A program made the position numbers and the translations under genes. Under the pieces are notes generated by a model. The model was not told where the DNA came from. It made no database searches and saw only the letters and a list, made by a program, of their open reading frames with translations. From the NCBI RefSeq assembly GCF_022682495.2, contig NC_071388.1:178217622-178281621 (forward strand): 64,000 nucleotides of DNA, read 5' to 3'. Below are positions 12,230-24,699 of the stretch, in pieces. This stretch comes from Desmodus rotundus. Taxonomy: Eukaryota; Chordata; Mammalia; Chiroptera; Phyllostomidae. The stretch's first letter is position 1. Each line of letters starts with the position of its first letter.

Positions 12230-13480
12230 AATAAAAGTATTTTAAATACATTCACAATATCATTATTACACAAAGCAAAATTAACACCTCCTTAGTATCA
12301 CATAATATTTATTCTGTGTAGGGTTTATCTCCATGATCTCAAAACTGTCTTTTACTTTGAATTGTTTGGATTAGGATCCAAACAAGAGCTACAGAGTGCA
12401 TCGACCTGAGACACAACTTGTACATTCATTAAATTTCTATCTTTGCTTGAGTCTATTTCTGGACTTGCCTCCCATTTCCATGGTCTTTCTGTCTAATCAT
12501 ATACCAATACAACATTCTTTCGATTATGCAGATTATGTTTTAATATTTGGTAGTACTTCTCCCTCTGAATTCTTTCCTTAGGGATTTTCTGTCTATTCTT
12601 TTTGCTTGTACTTTTAAATAAAGTTTGTAATCAACTCATTTAGATTCAGAAAACATCTGATGGCAATTTTACTAAATTTATAAATTAACGTAGGGAAAGT
12701 TTACATCTTTATGATGTAAGTCGTCCTGTCCAAGAATATAGCGTATCTTTTTATTTTTTCAAATCTATTTTTATGTCATCAGGAGTGTTTAATAGTTTTT
12801 ATTATATATATTTTACCCATTCTTATTAATTTTATGCCTTAGTATTATATTTTTGCTCATCTAAATAGGGTCTGCTTTTCCATTTTTTCTTTTATCTGCT
12901 CAGTATTTGTTTATGTGAGGCTGACTTATTTATATTAATTTTATATCCTACTTCTTTACTAAATTCCTTTATAATTTCTATTAATTTTTCATTTACTTTT
13001 TGTTTTATAAATGTACAATTATGTTCTGCAAAGAGGGAGAGTTTTTTTTAACCTTCCTTCCAATTCTCAGGCAATTAAATGCTTCCTCTTGTCTAACTGC
13101 TTTGGTTATCCCCGCTGCTTCCAGTGCTAAATTGTAATAGACATGGTGGCCATCTTCGTCTTCTACCTACTTCTAGTCACGTTTTCCCATTAGGTGAGGA
13201 GTTGGTTTATGGGCTGGAATATCCTTCAATTCCTATTCAACTGAGTAGTCTTAACAGGGATGGATGCTGAATTTTATCAAATGCCTTTTGGCATTTATGA
13301 AGGCCTGAATCTGATTTTCATCCTTAGCTTTATTAATATGACAAATCATATTAATTGATGTCCTAATATGGAACCACTCTTATAGTTTTGGAACACATTT
13401 TGTAAATATATATTATTTTTAAATATGCTATTGTTCTTTTTGCTAATATTTAAGATATTTTACTCTCATAAGTGGGATTG
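12230..13480 (-). mobile_element. L1 ORF2 fragment (right piece), minus strand
   Basis: It continues the antisense L1 interrupted by the VES. The plus strand contains the antisense ORF2 phrases GTAATCAACTCATTTAGATT, ATGTCATCAGGAGTGTTTAA and TTTATTAATATGACAAATCA. Strongly T-rich, as expected for an L1 sense strand on the minus side. Confidence 0.75.
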
Positions 13481-14630
13481 TTTTTGTTTCTTTTCCTGAA
13501 TTCTGGATGGGATTAAACAGCACTGGAATGATCTCATCTTCTCTGGTTTGGCAGATTCCTCAGCTCTACCCCAGTACTACAGATTGTGGAGCCCTCCCCC
13601 ACCTCCACCCCTGCCACACCAAAATATTGAAAGTCCTTCCCCTCCATTCTTGGTAATTCTCATCCCTAGATTTTGCATTTTGGAACCCCCATAGGATATG
13701 GGGATGCTAAGTCTTTTAAGAAATGAGTATAATATTAACACCAAACCTGACAAAGATTTCTAATCAGGAGAAGTTAAAGGTTATACAAGCCCGCTGCCTG
13801 ACCTTAAAAGCCAAACAGAAGTTACCTTCTTTCCCTTCCTTCTCCTTCTTCTCTAAGACGTGATCTAGAAATACATTTTAAGATGCAAACACAAGCTCTG
13901 TGATAAATCAGGTCAGAGAACTAGAAGGGAGCTTGTTAGTTATAGTTTAACAGACTCCGACGACTACTCGGTGTTTGGACCCACACACTCGCAGTCACAA
14001 GAGGTCACACTTTTGGCTTCAGTTCCGGCTAATCCAGAGGGAGAACAGAAACATTCGGTAAGCTGTATTGTGTCAACAGAACTATTGTCCCTGAAGCATA
14101 TTTACGTTTTTGAAAGTAGGATAATTTTCATATGGAGTTACAGATCCTATTGACTGTAGAAAAACCTAATCAAGACCACTACCGTAGATACTGACCAATT
14201 TTAGAAATGATGTTATTCCTGGGGAGGGGGCGCACCTGAAGATCATCTACTTAGTAAAAGTTACTTTAGCAACTGTGGTTTAGAAAATATTCCCAACCCC
14301 ATTTTCACTTGTGCATAAATTACAAGGGATCCAAATTTTGTCCTCTTTAAACAGGAGCCATTTTTCTCCAAAATGATCCTGATTATTTCTGGGATTCCCC
14401 AAATATGTTCCCCATGTTCAGAAACCCATCTGTCAGCTTTCCTCACCACATGACACCATCACCTTCATGATTTCACACGTCCTGAGTGCTACCTTGTGAG
14501 ACGCCTACACAGCAGAGTCCTACAGACATCTCTGTGCTGTCCTCCTGGGGCATCCGTAGCGGTTTTCCTGGTCTCCTCCAGTTCTCTTGTGTCAACATGC
14601 ATTGCTGGCAAGTGTCTGGGAGAATTTTTT
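13481..14630. other. Intergenic, nothing recognised
   Basis: No repeat family or coding signal identified in this stretch. Confidence 0.4.
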
Positions 14631-14850
14631 AAAGATTTTATTTATTTACTTTTAGAAAGAAGGGAAAAGAGAGAGAGAGAGAAGGAGAAAAGCATCATTG
14701 TGCAAGAGATACAGCCATTGGTTGCCTTTCGCATGCCCCCAGCTAGAAACCTGGCTCGTAACCCAGGCAAGTGCCCTGACTGGGAATCAAACCAGCCACC
14801 TTTCAGTTTGCAGGCCGGCACTCAATCCACTGAGCCACACCAGCCAGGGC
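14631..14850 (-). mobile_element. VES SINE, minus strand
   Basis: The head complement CACACCAGCCAGGGC lies at the right end, with TGACTGGGAATCAAACCAG inside. A GAGA-rich tail lies on the left. Imperfect target duplications, TGGGAGAATTTTTT on the left and TGGAAGAAATTTTT on the right, flank it. Confidence 0.9.
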
Positions 14851-14864
14851 TGGAAGAAATTTTT

Positions 14865-16044
14865 ATCACTGCCTCCTCTGAGGAAGTTCACTGTAAAACA
14901 TTTGACCAAGAATGTGCCAAGAACGCTGCCCCTAATATCCCCAAAGCCTCCCATTTTATGTGCGAGAACAATGCTGGATTCCATGGGGAGGTAGAGAGAA
15001 AATGGCCCTCCTTAGTGTGGTACACTCTGACATCTGGGCTCTAAAACAGGGCTCCTTCTTTGTGAAAAAAAATTTTCTATGGCTTTAGGAGCTCCAAACC
15101 AGTCCCAGGGGCTCAGTGTCACATGTTCTCCATGATTCTCATCACCTGTCTCTTCTGCCTCACCAACAGTTACCAAACTAAAGTGCCAGGCATGGCAATG
15201 AGAACAAACGCTGACTTGGTGTGGGGTTGTGTTTATACGAGGAGTCTCTGGCTGCTAGCCCAAGTGGCCTGTTGAATTATGTAGCATACTTTGAAAGTTT
15301 GGCCAGCAATCCAGTGTAAAAATGCAACTCCTTGAAGATTTTGCCAGATGTTGGTATGGTCTGCTTTAATTATTTGGTTGTAGATATGGACAGTAGGGAC
15401 CTTGAGGTTGTCTAGAGCTGGGTGTATTAGTGGGTAGGAAGTAGAAACTTACTCTTATGAGAATTAGAAAGAGTTTGGTGTGATTACCTCCAGAAGATCC
15501 CAAGCAAAGGAGGAAATGTGGTCAGGAAAAGGATTCAACTCTAGAATACTGGTTGAGAAATCATGTTGTTAGGGAGAATATGTGGCAACTTCTAAGAGCA
15601 ACAAAACAAAAACAGACCAACAAAAGACACCAGAACAATCAGAAACTGTTATTGAAAGCTTTGCTCTGAGAAGGCTGAGGATAAATTAAAATAAATCCAA
15701 CCGCCGCCAAGTCTGACCTGACACATGGGTGAGTATCCACGATAGCCCTGCATATTTTAAGACTAGTTTAGTTCAAAAGTCTCTAAACTACTGTAAAAAA
15801 AAAAAAATCCAACCCAGGGCTATGATGTCTATAACACCTGACACCAAATACACTCTTTATTACTGGAGTGAGGACCAGATAGCTCAAATTTCAAAATTTT
15901 CATCATTTTGCTCAGTTCCTTCCATCTTTTAAATAACCTCAAAAGGAAATATTTACCATCATTATAGGTTTCTAAGGCCCAAGAATAGGTAAGTTCTCAG
16001 TGTAGGACTTGAAAAAATAACAATTAGTTATTGCTTTTCCTTTT
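14865..16044. other. Intergenic, nothing recognised
   Basis: No named repeat or exon seen. A 13-A run lies at about 15796-15808. Confidence 0.4.
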
Positions 16045-16058
16045 AAAATGTTTATTTA

Positions 16059-16269
16059 GTCTTGGCTGGTGTGGCCTAGTGGATTGAGCACTGGTCTGCA
16101 AAACAAAGGGTCACTGGTTCGATTCCCAGTCAGGGCACACGCCTGGGTTGTGGGCCAGGTTCCCAGTGGGGGGTGTGCGAGAGGCCACCACACACTTATG
16201 TTTCTCTTCCTCTCTTTCTCCTTCCCTTTCCCTTTCTCTAAAAATAAATAAATAAAATATTTAAAAAAT
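16059..16269 (+). mobile_element. VES SINE
   Basis: A well-preserved copy with head TCTTGGCTGGTGTGGCCTAG, B-box-like GGTTCGATTCCCAGTC and a (AAAT)n-rich tail. It is flanked by a perfect 14-bp duplication AAAATGTTTATTTA at 16045-16058 and 16270-16283. Confidence 0.95.
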
Positions 16270-16299
16270 AAAATGTTTATTTAAAAGGTAATATTTGCT

Positions 16300-16860
16300 A
16301 TCGATAATTTTTTTTAAAATACAGAAGTAAATACACAAGCTAAAAGAAAAGGTGTCTTACCCAGCCCCCACTTCGCAGAGGTAGTCACTGTTAAATCGAC
16401 AGTATATTCTTCTCCTCTTTCTCCTAAGCAGATACTTCTTGTTTCTAAAATATGGAATCATACTGTTCTGTAAACTGTTCTACCCTTCGGCTTTCACCGC
16501 TAAATAATTTAAATTGGATATCTTTGCCCATCAGTAAATACAGGCTATATACTTTTTAAAAGTCCTGTGTGATATTCCACTATATTGATGTAACATTATT
16601 TATTTATGTTACTGACAATCCCCTACTGATAGACATTTGGATTATTTCCAGTTTTTTATTATCACAGATAGTGCTGCAGTTAACATTTATACATTCATAT
16701 CTATGCCTTTATGCGAGCATTCTAGGAGATAATCCCTGGAAATGGAATTGTTTGGTCAGATAGCATATGTATTTCAAATTTTGATAAATATTCCTCAAAT
16801 TACCTCTAAATTGTTTCCAGCAATGCACACTCCCACGCCTGACTAGGAGTGCCTGTTTCC
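16300..16860 (-). mobile_element. L1 ORF2/3' fragment, minus strand
   Basis: The plus strand reads the antisense of the L1 end: TGATAGACATTTGGATTATT, TAGTGCTGCAGTTAACATTT, GGAAATGGAATTGTTTGGTC and CAATGCACACTCCCAC. Diverged and without open frame. Confidence 0.75.
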
Positions 16861-17880
16861 ATAGCTGCTCTCCTCACTGTGTATCCAGGCACTGACTAGT
16901 TAAACCAGACGTAGTGATGAAGGCCTTGCCTCATACTCTTATTTTCCTTTATTTTCTCTCTCTGTTTCATAACCGAGCTTTATTCCTAGAGAGGAAAGAA
17001 GGAATATGTTTATTTGGGCTTCAAAATGTTTCTCATACATACAGACATTCTCCAAGTCGTGAACATCTATCTTACAAGAACCTACACCTTACAGAAAACT
17101 ACTCAAGTAGACATAGAATGTAATCACCCCAAGGCTTCTTCCGACTACTCATTCACTCATGCATTCCCTCACGTATGCATGAATCCATGGATTCATTTAT
17201 ATACTTGCATTCATGTATTCGCTCCACTGAGTTCCGGGTACCACGCTAACCAGGGTGGCTGTACGGATGAAATACAGTTTCTGCCTTCAAGAAGGTCACA
17301 ATCTAGCCCTAATGGAAAAGACAGAGGAGGAGTCCAGCAGTTGTAAGAGAGTGGGAAATCAACGCTTTGGTGTCAGTGCAGGACGCCCCAGGAGCAATGG
17401 AGTGGGGGAAGGCCACCCCTGAGAGTGAGGGCCGAGGGGAGGGCATTCAGTTGTGGGAGGGCCCAGGCACCTGGCGGGTCTAACCCAGTCAGGGAGGAAG
17501 AGAGGAGAGGCTGGGTGCGGGGTACCCTGAAGGGTGATCACTAGCTAGGAGTTATTTTAGCAGCAGAAATAACGTTTTGTGCACATAAGTTTGTTTGACT
17601 TTTAGGTTTTTTTAATGAAAATTATTGAGTCAAGGAAATCTCAGAGAGGAAATGGAAAAGATGGGAGATTTTTATTCTGGCTATTACGACTGGCAGGAGA
17701 CGCAGTGTGTCCGTCCCTGCGGGTTGGTGACTGAACTGTTGTTTCACCTTGGTGACCAGTGTGAGCCCTGTGGACACAGGGTGGGTGGAGGGAGCCAAGA
17801 GGCTGAGAGTCAGGGTCAGCTCTAGAATGCACATGAACCCTGTTTCATGGTGTTTATACTGAGTATGAAATTTATCCTGA
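16861..17880. other. Intergenic; possible old L2/MIR-like relic at about 17140-17330
   Basis: The section 17140-17330 shows CATTCACTCATGCATTCCCT followed by GAGTTCCGGGTACCACGCTA and TTCTGCCTTCAAGAAGGTCA. This resembles a common ancient mammalian repeat module. The rest is unassigned. Confidence 0.3.
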
Positions 17881-17884
17881 GAGC

Positions 17885-18120
17885 TGTATTTGTATATGTT
17901 TATTGATCATTTGCAAGGATTAAACTTGGAAGCAACCCACATGTTTGCCGATAGGAGACAAATTAAATACATGATGGTAAGCCCATGAAATAAAAAAACA
18001 CACAGCCATTACAATAGTATTTTCCAAAAGTATATTGTAATGTAGAAAAAAATTTATAATAAAACATTAAGTCAAAGAGTATACAAAATACATATACAGT
18101 ATGAACATGAGTTAACTTCA
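17885..18120 (+). mobile_element. Old L1 3' fragment
   Basis: GGAAGCAACCCACATGTTTG, then AAATTAAATACATGATGGTA and an A-rich tail with TATACAAAATACATATACAG match the end of ancient L1ME-type elements. Confidence 0.6.
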
Positions 18121-20053
18121 TAGTTAACAATGAATTTTAAGTTTTTGTGTTTTTTTCTCTCTGTGAACATGTGCCTGAGCCTCGGCACCCATGGCACCCA
18201 TTGCCATACTCATTAGCACGCATGGCAGAGCCTTTGGGTGCTAGTGAATGCGGTGAATGAATGAGAAGAGGAGGGTGGCCGCAAACTTCCCTGGCTCCAG
18301 CGTCCTTTCTGTTGAGAGGAAAGAGCAGCTGATCAGCCGGCAGCTCAAACAATCAGTGCTCAAGCCATCGCACTTCCGCAGGCGGCACGAGTGCTTTATG
18401 CCTCCTTTCACTTCTCCAAGGACTTAGGTTTAATAAACCTGGTCATTTTTACTGCATCGTTGTTTCTGCTACAAGCGTGTGATGACATGGAATGCAATGA
18501 CGGCCAGCACAGTTCCAGGACACTGACATTCATGCTGAGACACCAGCAGCTGCACCCACGATCAAACTTGCTTTTGCACTATCAGAGAAAAAGGCAGCTA
18601 GTCTTAGAATTACTATGAAAATAGCTTTTGACCTTGTGGACCCCCTGAAAGGGTGGCGTGGATGCCAAGGGTCTGTCTGCAGGCTATACTGTGAGAAGAG
18701 CTGAAAAAAATAGAGGAAGGGGGTGGCGGTGGGATTGGCTAGGAGGGGATAAAATCCAGGAACCTGACCCTTGAACTGAGATTGGTGAGAAAACTGGTGA
18801 GTGTCCAAACTGTTTATCACACACTGAGGTCAGGGAGACATGGAGACGTCTAGATAGAATCCACCTTTGGAAGCAGGTAGTTGCAGCAAATAAAAAGGTG
18901 GTATATCCCTACAAATGTGACTGTCCTGAGTTATTTATGTAAGAACAACAGTCTAAATTAGTTAACCTGGGTTCCCAGAGCTAACTCTTTATGGATGACA
19001 CGCAGTGGATAAGGAAAGAAGGATGATAGAACACCATTTTCCTTGGTATTGGTCTGCAAAGTGTGATACTTTAATTTGTACAGCCCAGAGCCCATTTCAA
19101 AATATGAATTTTTTTTCACATTCATTCTTGAGCTTCCGACTTCCTGACTTCCCTCCTATTTTATAACTCGTAACAGGATTTATTCTTCCTTTGAAGCCCA
19201 CCTTCATGGATTTCACCTGCATCAAGCACAGCTCTTTGTCTCTCTGTCACTCTTAGTTTCTCCCCTCTCCTTCCAAGTGAGCTTTGGGGCTTACATTGCG
19301 AATGATTTCCCCTACCTTTCCATGTGCCTTCCCCCTCTCACTTTTGTCCAGCAGGCAGTATGCGTAATATGTGATGGGACATGGGGGACATGGGGGCCAA
19401 AGGTAATTTAATTAGAGGCTGATTTTTGTGTGTCTTTGATGCCTCCCTCATTGCATGGCAAAATTCTCTTGTTACTTAGTGATTTACAACTCTGAGACTT
19501 TTAAGAAAAAAGGCTTGGCTTGGAGAGTTATTGATGATAGGAACATAACTTAACAATAAAAGAAGTAGTTTGTATGCTCAGAACACCCACCCTGAAAGAT
19601 TCCAAAGTATTCTAGGAGTGTGCCCCACTTCTCTCTGCTCCCCACAGCAAGCACCCTGGTCTTCTATTTTATGAGTGGAAGGGGAATTTCCACTACCTTG
19701 CTCTCAGTAGGGAGATAAAAAGGGTGAATGCTCCCAGGCAGGTTGGGCCAGGAAAACCTCTCCCCTCCCCCAGGGCTACGGCTGTAGCTTTGTGCAAAGT
19801 GTAATGCGTGGCTTTCAGTGACTGGGATAAAGCACCTTTTGATCCATAAATAGTCCCTCTGTGCTCCTGTTATACAGCTGAACCATATTCTTGGATACTG
19901 AAGGATTACCAGCCTGACTGTTATATTAAAAGAAAAAAAAATGCTATTATGTTAATTTTCTCAAAATAGGGGATAAGGAGTGCTCAAGTAAGGGTAGTAT
20001 TTGCAGAAACATGATACCAGTGCCTGATTTAACTTGGTAGAAACTGGATCTTT
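18121..20053. other. Intergenic, nothing recognised
   Basis: About 1.9 kb with no repeat family or exon that I can name. A homopyrimidine-rich stretch lies at about 19250-19350. Confidence 0.4.
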
Positions 20054-20073
20054 AAAAATTAACTACAAGGGCG

Positions 20074-20146
20074 GCCCGGCTAGCTCAGTTGGTAGAGCAT
20101 GGGGCCCCTAATCCTAGGGTCGTGGGGTCAAGCCTTGCCTTGGACT
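20074..20146 (+). pseudogene. Retroposed tRNA-Lys(CTT) pseudogene
   Basis: The sequence follows mammalian tRNA-Lys-CTT closely: acceptor GCCCGGC, D-arm TAGCTCAGTTGGTAGAGCAT, a decayed anticodon arm GGGGCCCCTAATCC, and then GGGTCGTGGGGTCAAGCC for the variable and T arms. The anticodon position reads CCT instead of CTT. The T-loop and 3' acceptor strand have substitutions that break pairing. A 14-bp duplication AAAAATTAACTACA at 20054-20067 and 20154-20167 flanks it. This shows insertion by L1 machinery rather than a native tRNA locus. Confidence 0.88.
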
Positions 20147-20258
20147 TTTACAAAAAAATTAACTACACAAATAATTATGTGCAATAAACAATAAAGGACT
20201 CAATTTTACATGCAACAAAAGCTGATCCTATCATAGAATTTTATATATATGTAAAATA

Positions 20259-20909
20259 GATCTGTCCAAAAAGTTTACAGCCATGCAATACAAAAAATAG
20301 AGACATTTATTGAAGAAGGTACAAGATATAAGAAACATTGTACATAGGACAATGACGCCTCAGTCCTCCTCAAAGTAGGCACCTTGGGACTTCACACAGT
20401 TCTCCCAATCACCATCAGCTGTCCTGAATCTCATTGACACTCTGAAATCTCTTCCCTTTCAAAGGTACTTTTAGTTTTAGGAAAAGCCACAGGTTGCAGG
20501 GCTCCAAATCTCGGCTATAGGGGGGCTGAGTCACCTGAGTGATGTGATGTTTCGCCAAAAAACTCTGCATGAGATGTGATGCATGAGCTGTGTGTTGTCA
20601 TGATGAAGCCGCCAATCACCAGTTGCCCATAGCTGCGGCCTTCTCAATCATCTGAATAGTTTCTGCAGAGGAATGTTCAAGCTTAATGCAAAATTTGATG
20701 CACATTTGTTGTTCTACTTGCTCAGTCATTTTGAATGTGACGGCCACACAGTACACATTCTCACTCAATGGCATCTACCGCCCTCACTGACTAGTACAAT
20801 GAAGTTGTCATTGTTCACACATGCACATTCCAGTCCACTCTCCTTGGCTGTCAGGTTACATAGATGTCGCAGAAACCATTCTCATTATATTAACAACGGA
20901 CGGACCTTG
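20259..20909 (-). mobile_element. Mariner element, internally deleted, minus strand
   Basis: A TA dinucleotide lies at each edge (20257-20258 and 20910-20911). The terminal motif GATCTGTCCAAAAAGTTTAC at the left edge is the element's 3' end. The minus strand encodes, with several stops, a degenerate mariner transposase C-terminal half. It includes the second catalytic-Asp motif WRLHHDN, a decayed proline-rich block before FPK, and the terminal AYFEED. The early DNA-binding region after the N-terminus is deleted. A poly(A)-signal-like AATAAA (minus strand) follows the stop. A second, differently deleted copy lies 3 kb to the right. Confidence 0.85.
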
Positions 20910-20911
20910 TA

Positions 20912-21764
20912 TGGTGTTAATTGTTTTTGTGATAAAGTTGTTAAAAGGAAAAGAGATTGGAATACATAAATATAGACTGGGATGTAAATTAGTCATTCTG
21001 TTTAGTGCTGAGTTAATACTGTTCATTAGAACCAGCTCTAAGATCTGTAGTTAAAGAAAAATAAAAAACAAACTTAGAGATGCTTTGTAAAAAAAAAACC
21101 CAGATGTATTAAGCATTGAAGAATACACTGTTTTAGGAAAAGTGAAAGGAATTAAACCTAAACAACTCAAAGGTTTCTTCAACTGTCAAATATGGAGATT
21201 TGAGTGAGTAATTTCTCATATCCTCCCAGCTCTGGCATTTTTGTATTCTCAGGCTAGATCCATTAGTCAACACAGTAACTGCCAACCGCCCACGCCACCG
21301 GAAGCAGTGAACCAGGCGTATGCAGACACTGGGAATAAACATGGTAGAAGGCTGACGCACCAGTAGTCCTTCCACCAGAAGATTTCTTCCAGACAGAAGA
21401 GATTAAGATGTTCCCTTCTCCTCTGAGCAAGGAAACAAATTTAGGATCATCAAGAGTTATCTGAAAAAACGTGTAGTAAATATAGAGTGGTTAATACAGG
21501 ACTCATTGCAAAGTGCCTTCCCTGGAGACTTTCGGAATTGAGATTTCTACTCATCACTGCAGGGTGGTGTTAGAGAGATGTCAGAGAGCCGATGTGCTCC
21601 ACAGCTCACAACTCCTTCAAGCACCATGCACATGACTATCTCCACCCATCTGTTGTTCCATGGATACTCAAACACACTTCCTCTCTCCTTCAAACGGCCT
21701 ATAGTAGCTTTCATACTGATTGGTATCAAAATTAATCCTGTGCCTCCAAGATGAAAACCACATA
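20912..21764. other. Intergenic, nothing recognised
   Basis: No repeat family or exon recognised. Confidence 0.4.
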
Positions 21765-22560
21765 GACATCTGAGACCCCTCCCTCTCCTTTGCTACCCTT
21801 ATCCAACTGGTTTTGAAGTCCTGTTCCTTCTGTGTCTTCCAAATGTCTTTTGAACCAATTAGGTCATTTCCTTATTCACTACTCCTATTTCATTATAGGA
21901 TGCCTAAATTACTGCAATTGCATCCTAACTAACCTCTTTGCTTGCAGCCTCGCCCTTTTTTAATCTTTTTTTTTTCAAAATTGCTGCCAAAAACTGTATT
22001 TAGCTCTTTATCCCTGACCTGGGTAGAGTTGCACCTGGTGTGATGGATGGTACTTGTCTCGTATCAATCAGGGACAAAGTAACTCCTAGTTTAGCCCATC
22101 TTGGCTTTTAGTCTATATTTGTGCCTGGTTCATACCCTGGACACATGGGCCGGGAGCTGGGGGAGAAAAAAGAAGAAAGAGAAATTTAAGCTCTTTAGCC
22201 TGAAAAAGTGTCTGCCCATCTCTTCATCTTCATTTCCTATTATTTGCACCACTCACCCACCCTAAACCATAGGCACTTCGGAAAAACGGAAATCTTCATC
22301 TTTCATCTATTCCTACTGTGGTGTTAGTCCTTATACCCAGAATACTCTTCCTGAATGCCTGTTGAACTGGTTTTCAGACCCACCCAGGTCAAATGTCACC
22401 TTTCCTCAAGTGTTTCCTAAACTTTTCCTAAACACAGAAGGTGCAAATAATAGTTTCTTCCTGTGGTTCCAAGGCACCCTGAAAATGCCTATAGCAGTGC
22501 GGATCATGTCACTTTCCACCGTAATTATTTGATTATATGTGTGATGAGGATGAAATATTC
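21765..22560 (+). mobile_element. L2 (LINE2) fragments
   Basis: TTACTGCAATTGCATCCTAA near 21910 and the segment CAGGTCAAATGTCACCTTTC near 22385, followed by the CTCAAGTGTTTCCTAAAC module, match the L2 ORF2 end and 3' UTR. Highly diverged, with unassigned sequence between the two modules. Confidence 0.55.
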
Positions 22561-23943
22561 TTGTGTCTGTGCTCCTCACTTCCCATCTCCTCCCCTGCCA
22601 CATGCTAAAGGGACAGTTGGATCTTTTCTGGGTGGAAGAACAAGAAGTGGTTTCAAAACAGGAACGCAAAGGGAGGAGAAAACTCTAAGGACCCAGCGAA
22701 AGCAGCTAACTCTCTCAATGAATGAAGAGCTCAGAGAAAGGGAGGGTTGCCACCAAGGCTGAGAAGGGTGCGGGAGGGTCCGCACATGCGAGCCTCTGGG
22801 TGATCAGTCTCTGTGTATGTGGGATGGAGTTGGGACCCCTGGATACCCTCTGAGAAATATAAAGAAATGGTGAAATATACTTTTAATTACTGCTTGTAAA
22901 CTAGACTTTACTTCCTCTGCAGAGACTAAAACACATAAAGCCCTAAGATGTATTTAGTTTACATATCTATATATGGCCTCCTCTTCTACTCCATGTTCAT
23001 TTCTCCACTCCCTGACCTGCCTGAATGGCACAGCTGTGTGATGTTGTATCTGACCTCTTTCAAGAAAATACCCCAAGTTTTTAAATTAGCTTTAAGGAAC
23101 ATTTCCAGATGGTGTTACTTTGCTGAATGCTCAAGCACTAGTGGTCCTTGAGCTCAGGCAGTTAGGGGACTGCCCACAGGTGAGAATATAGACAGAGGGG
23201 CCTGGGCAAGAGCTCAGGATGGAAGGACAATAATCAAAGTGAAGAAAATACGACAGTAGTCAAGTGGACAGCAATTGACGTGATGTCAAGAGAAAGACAA
23301 AGCAAAAGCTTATTGAGAGTAATACAACCTGTGAGATGTCCAAGTCCAAGGTGCCAAATGAGTGAGATGTGTTCAGAGACCTGAGAAGTGGATATTCCTC
23401 AACGTCTTCTATTGGGGTAGGTGCAGCTGTTCAAAGGCCCTGGGGCATGCTGTGCATCACCTTCCTTCCTACCCTTCCTCCCTCACTGAGCAGGACAGTC
23501 CAGAGCACCAAGGCAAGGTTCCTGGAGGGTAAAGCTGCCGGTGCCTAAGCACAAATTACATTGGTGTACTGGCAGTTACTGTATTGCACACTATCACACA
23601 CTTTTAGGGGAAAAAATGGTGCAATAAAAGTTATCTCTAATGTAAGACACAAATTCCCTGGTTTTCCAGCCTGGTTCCTCAGTTTTCCAGCCAATGGTCT
23701 TTTTGGAACCAGTCCCTGGAACCCATTTTAACAGGATCCTTGGAGAAATCAAATGTTCTCAGTTCCACATTTCCACATTTCCACATTTGATCTTTTCTAT
23801 CCTTCTGTAGTTACTTTTCCTCTTGGGGTAAGTCTTTTAAATTGCTGTTGATTTGGTGTAGGAAACAACGTTGAACTGTGAGAATTATTTTTCAGATCTT
23901 TAATTTTAGCACTTTTTATCTGTTGAATATATATGTATGTATA
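22561..23943. other. Intergenic; short CCACATTT triplication
   Basis: No repeat family or exon recognised. An 8-base unit TTCCACAT is repeated three times at about 23763-23788. Confidence 0.45.
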
Positions 23944-23945
23944 TA

Positions 23946-24670
23946 AGTCTGTCCAGCCATTGTTAATATAGCAAGAACGGTTTGTGCAACATTGATGTAA
24001 CCTGGCAGCCAAGGAGAGTGGGCTGGAACGTGCACGTGTGAATAATAACTAGTTCACTGTACTAGTCAGTGGGGGTGGTAGACACCATTGAGTGAGCATG
24101 TGTACTGTGCAGCCATCACATTCAAAATGACTGAGTTCAGCAATGAATCTGCATCAAATTTTGCATTAAGCTTGAACATTCCTCCATGAAAACTATTCAG
24201 ATGATTCAGAAGGCTTTTGGAGATGATGCAATGAGTGCAGCACAAATAAAAGGGTGGCACAAATGCTTCAAAGATGGTCGAGAATCCGTTGAAAGTGATG
24301 CACGTTCTGGAAGGTCTACAACAAGCAGGACACCTGAGACTGCTGAACGTGTACAGGCTGCATTCAGCAAAGATCAGTGACTGACAGTGTGAGAACTAGG
24401 AGCTCACTGGGGATTCCAAACACTACTGTGTCTGAGATTTTGATGCAGGATCTTGGCATTAAACGTGGTGTGGCCAAATTCTTTCCATGGCTTCTGCTAC
24501 CAGAGCGGAAAGAATGTCGTGCTGCAGCTGGGAGAACTGTGTGAGGCCCCAAGGTGCCTACTTTGAAGGGGACTGAGGCATCATTGTCCTATGTACAATG
24601 TTTCTTGTATCTGTTTCTTCAATAAATGTCACTATTTGTCATAGCACATGGCTGGATACTTTCTGGACAC
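23946..24670 (+). mobile_element. Mariner element, internally deleted, plus strand
   Basis: TA dinucleotides border it at 23944-23945 and 24671-24672. The left end starts AGTCTGTCCAGCC and the right end is the inverted GGCTGGATACTTTCTGGACA. The 5' half of the transposase is still partly open (ORF 24186-24380) with the helix-turn-helix region: QIKGWHKCFKDGRESVESDA, then RSGRSTTSR. It is followed after a frameshift by a relic of the ...LGIKRGVAKFFPW linker. The catalytic domain with HHDN is deleted and the sequence jumps to the C-terminal end. It is the same family as the copy at 20259-20909. Confidence 0.87.
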
Positions 24671-24699
24671 TAAACCCCCCAATTCTGTCACTTAATTAA

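Noticed and set aside
14496..15044. 182-codon plus-strand frame
   Set aside because: The frame runs straight through an antisense VES SINE (14631-14850), so its middle is repeat sequence.
20074..20146. Functional tRNA gene
   Set aside because: Anticodon and acceptor-stem changes plus flanking target duplications indicate a retropseudogene.
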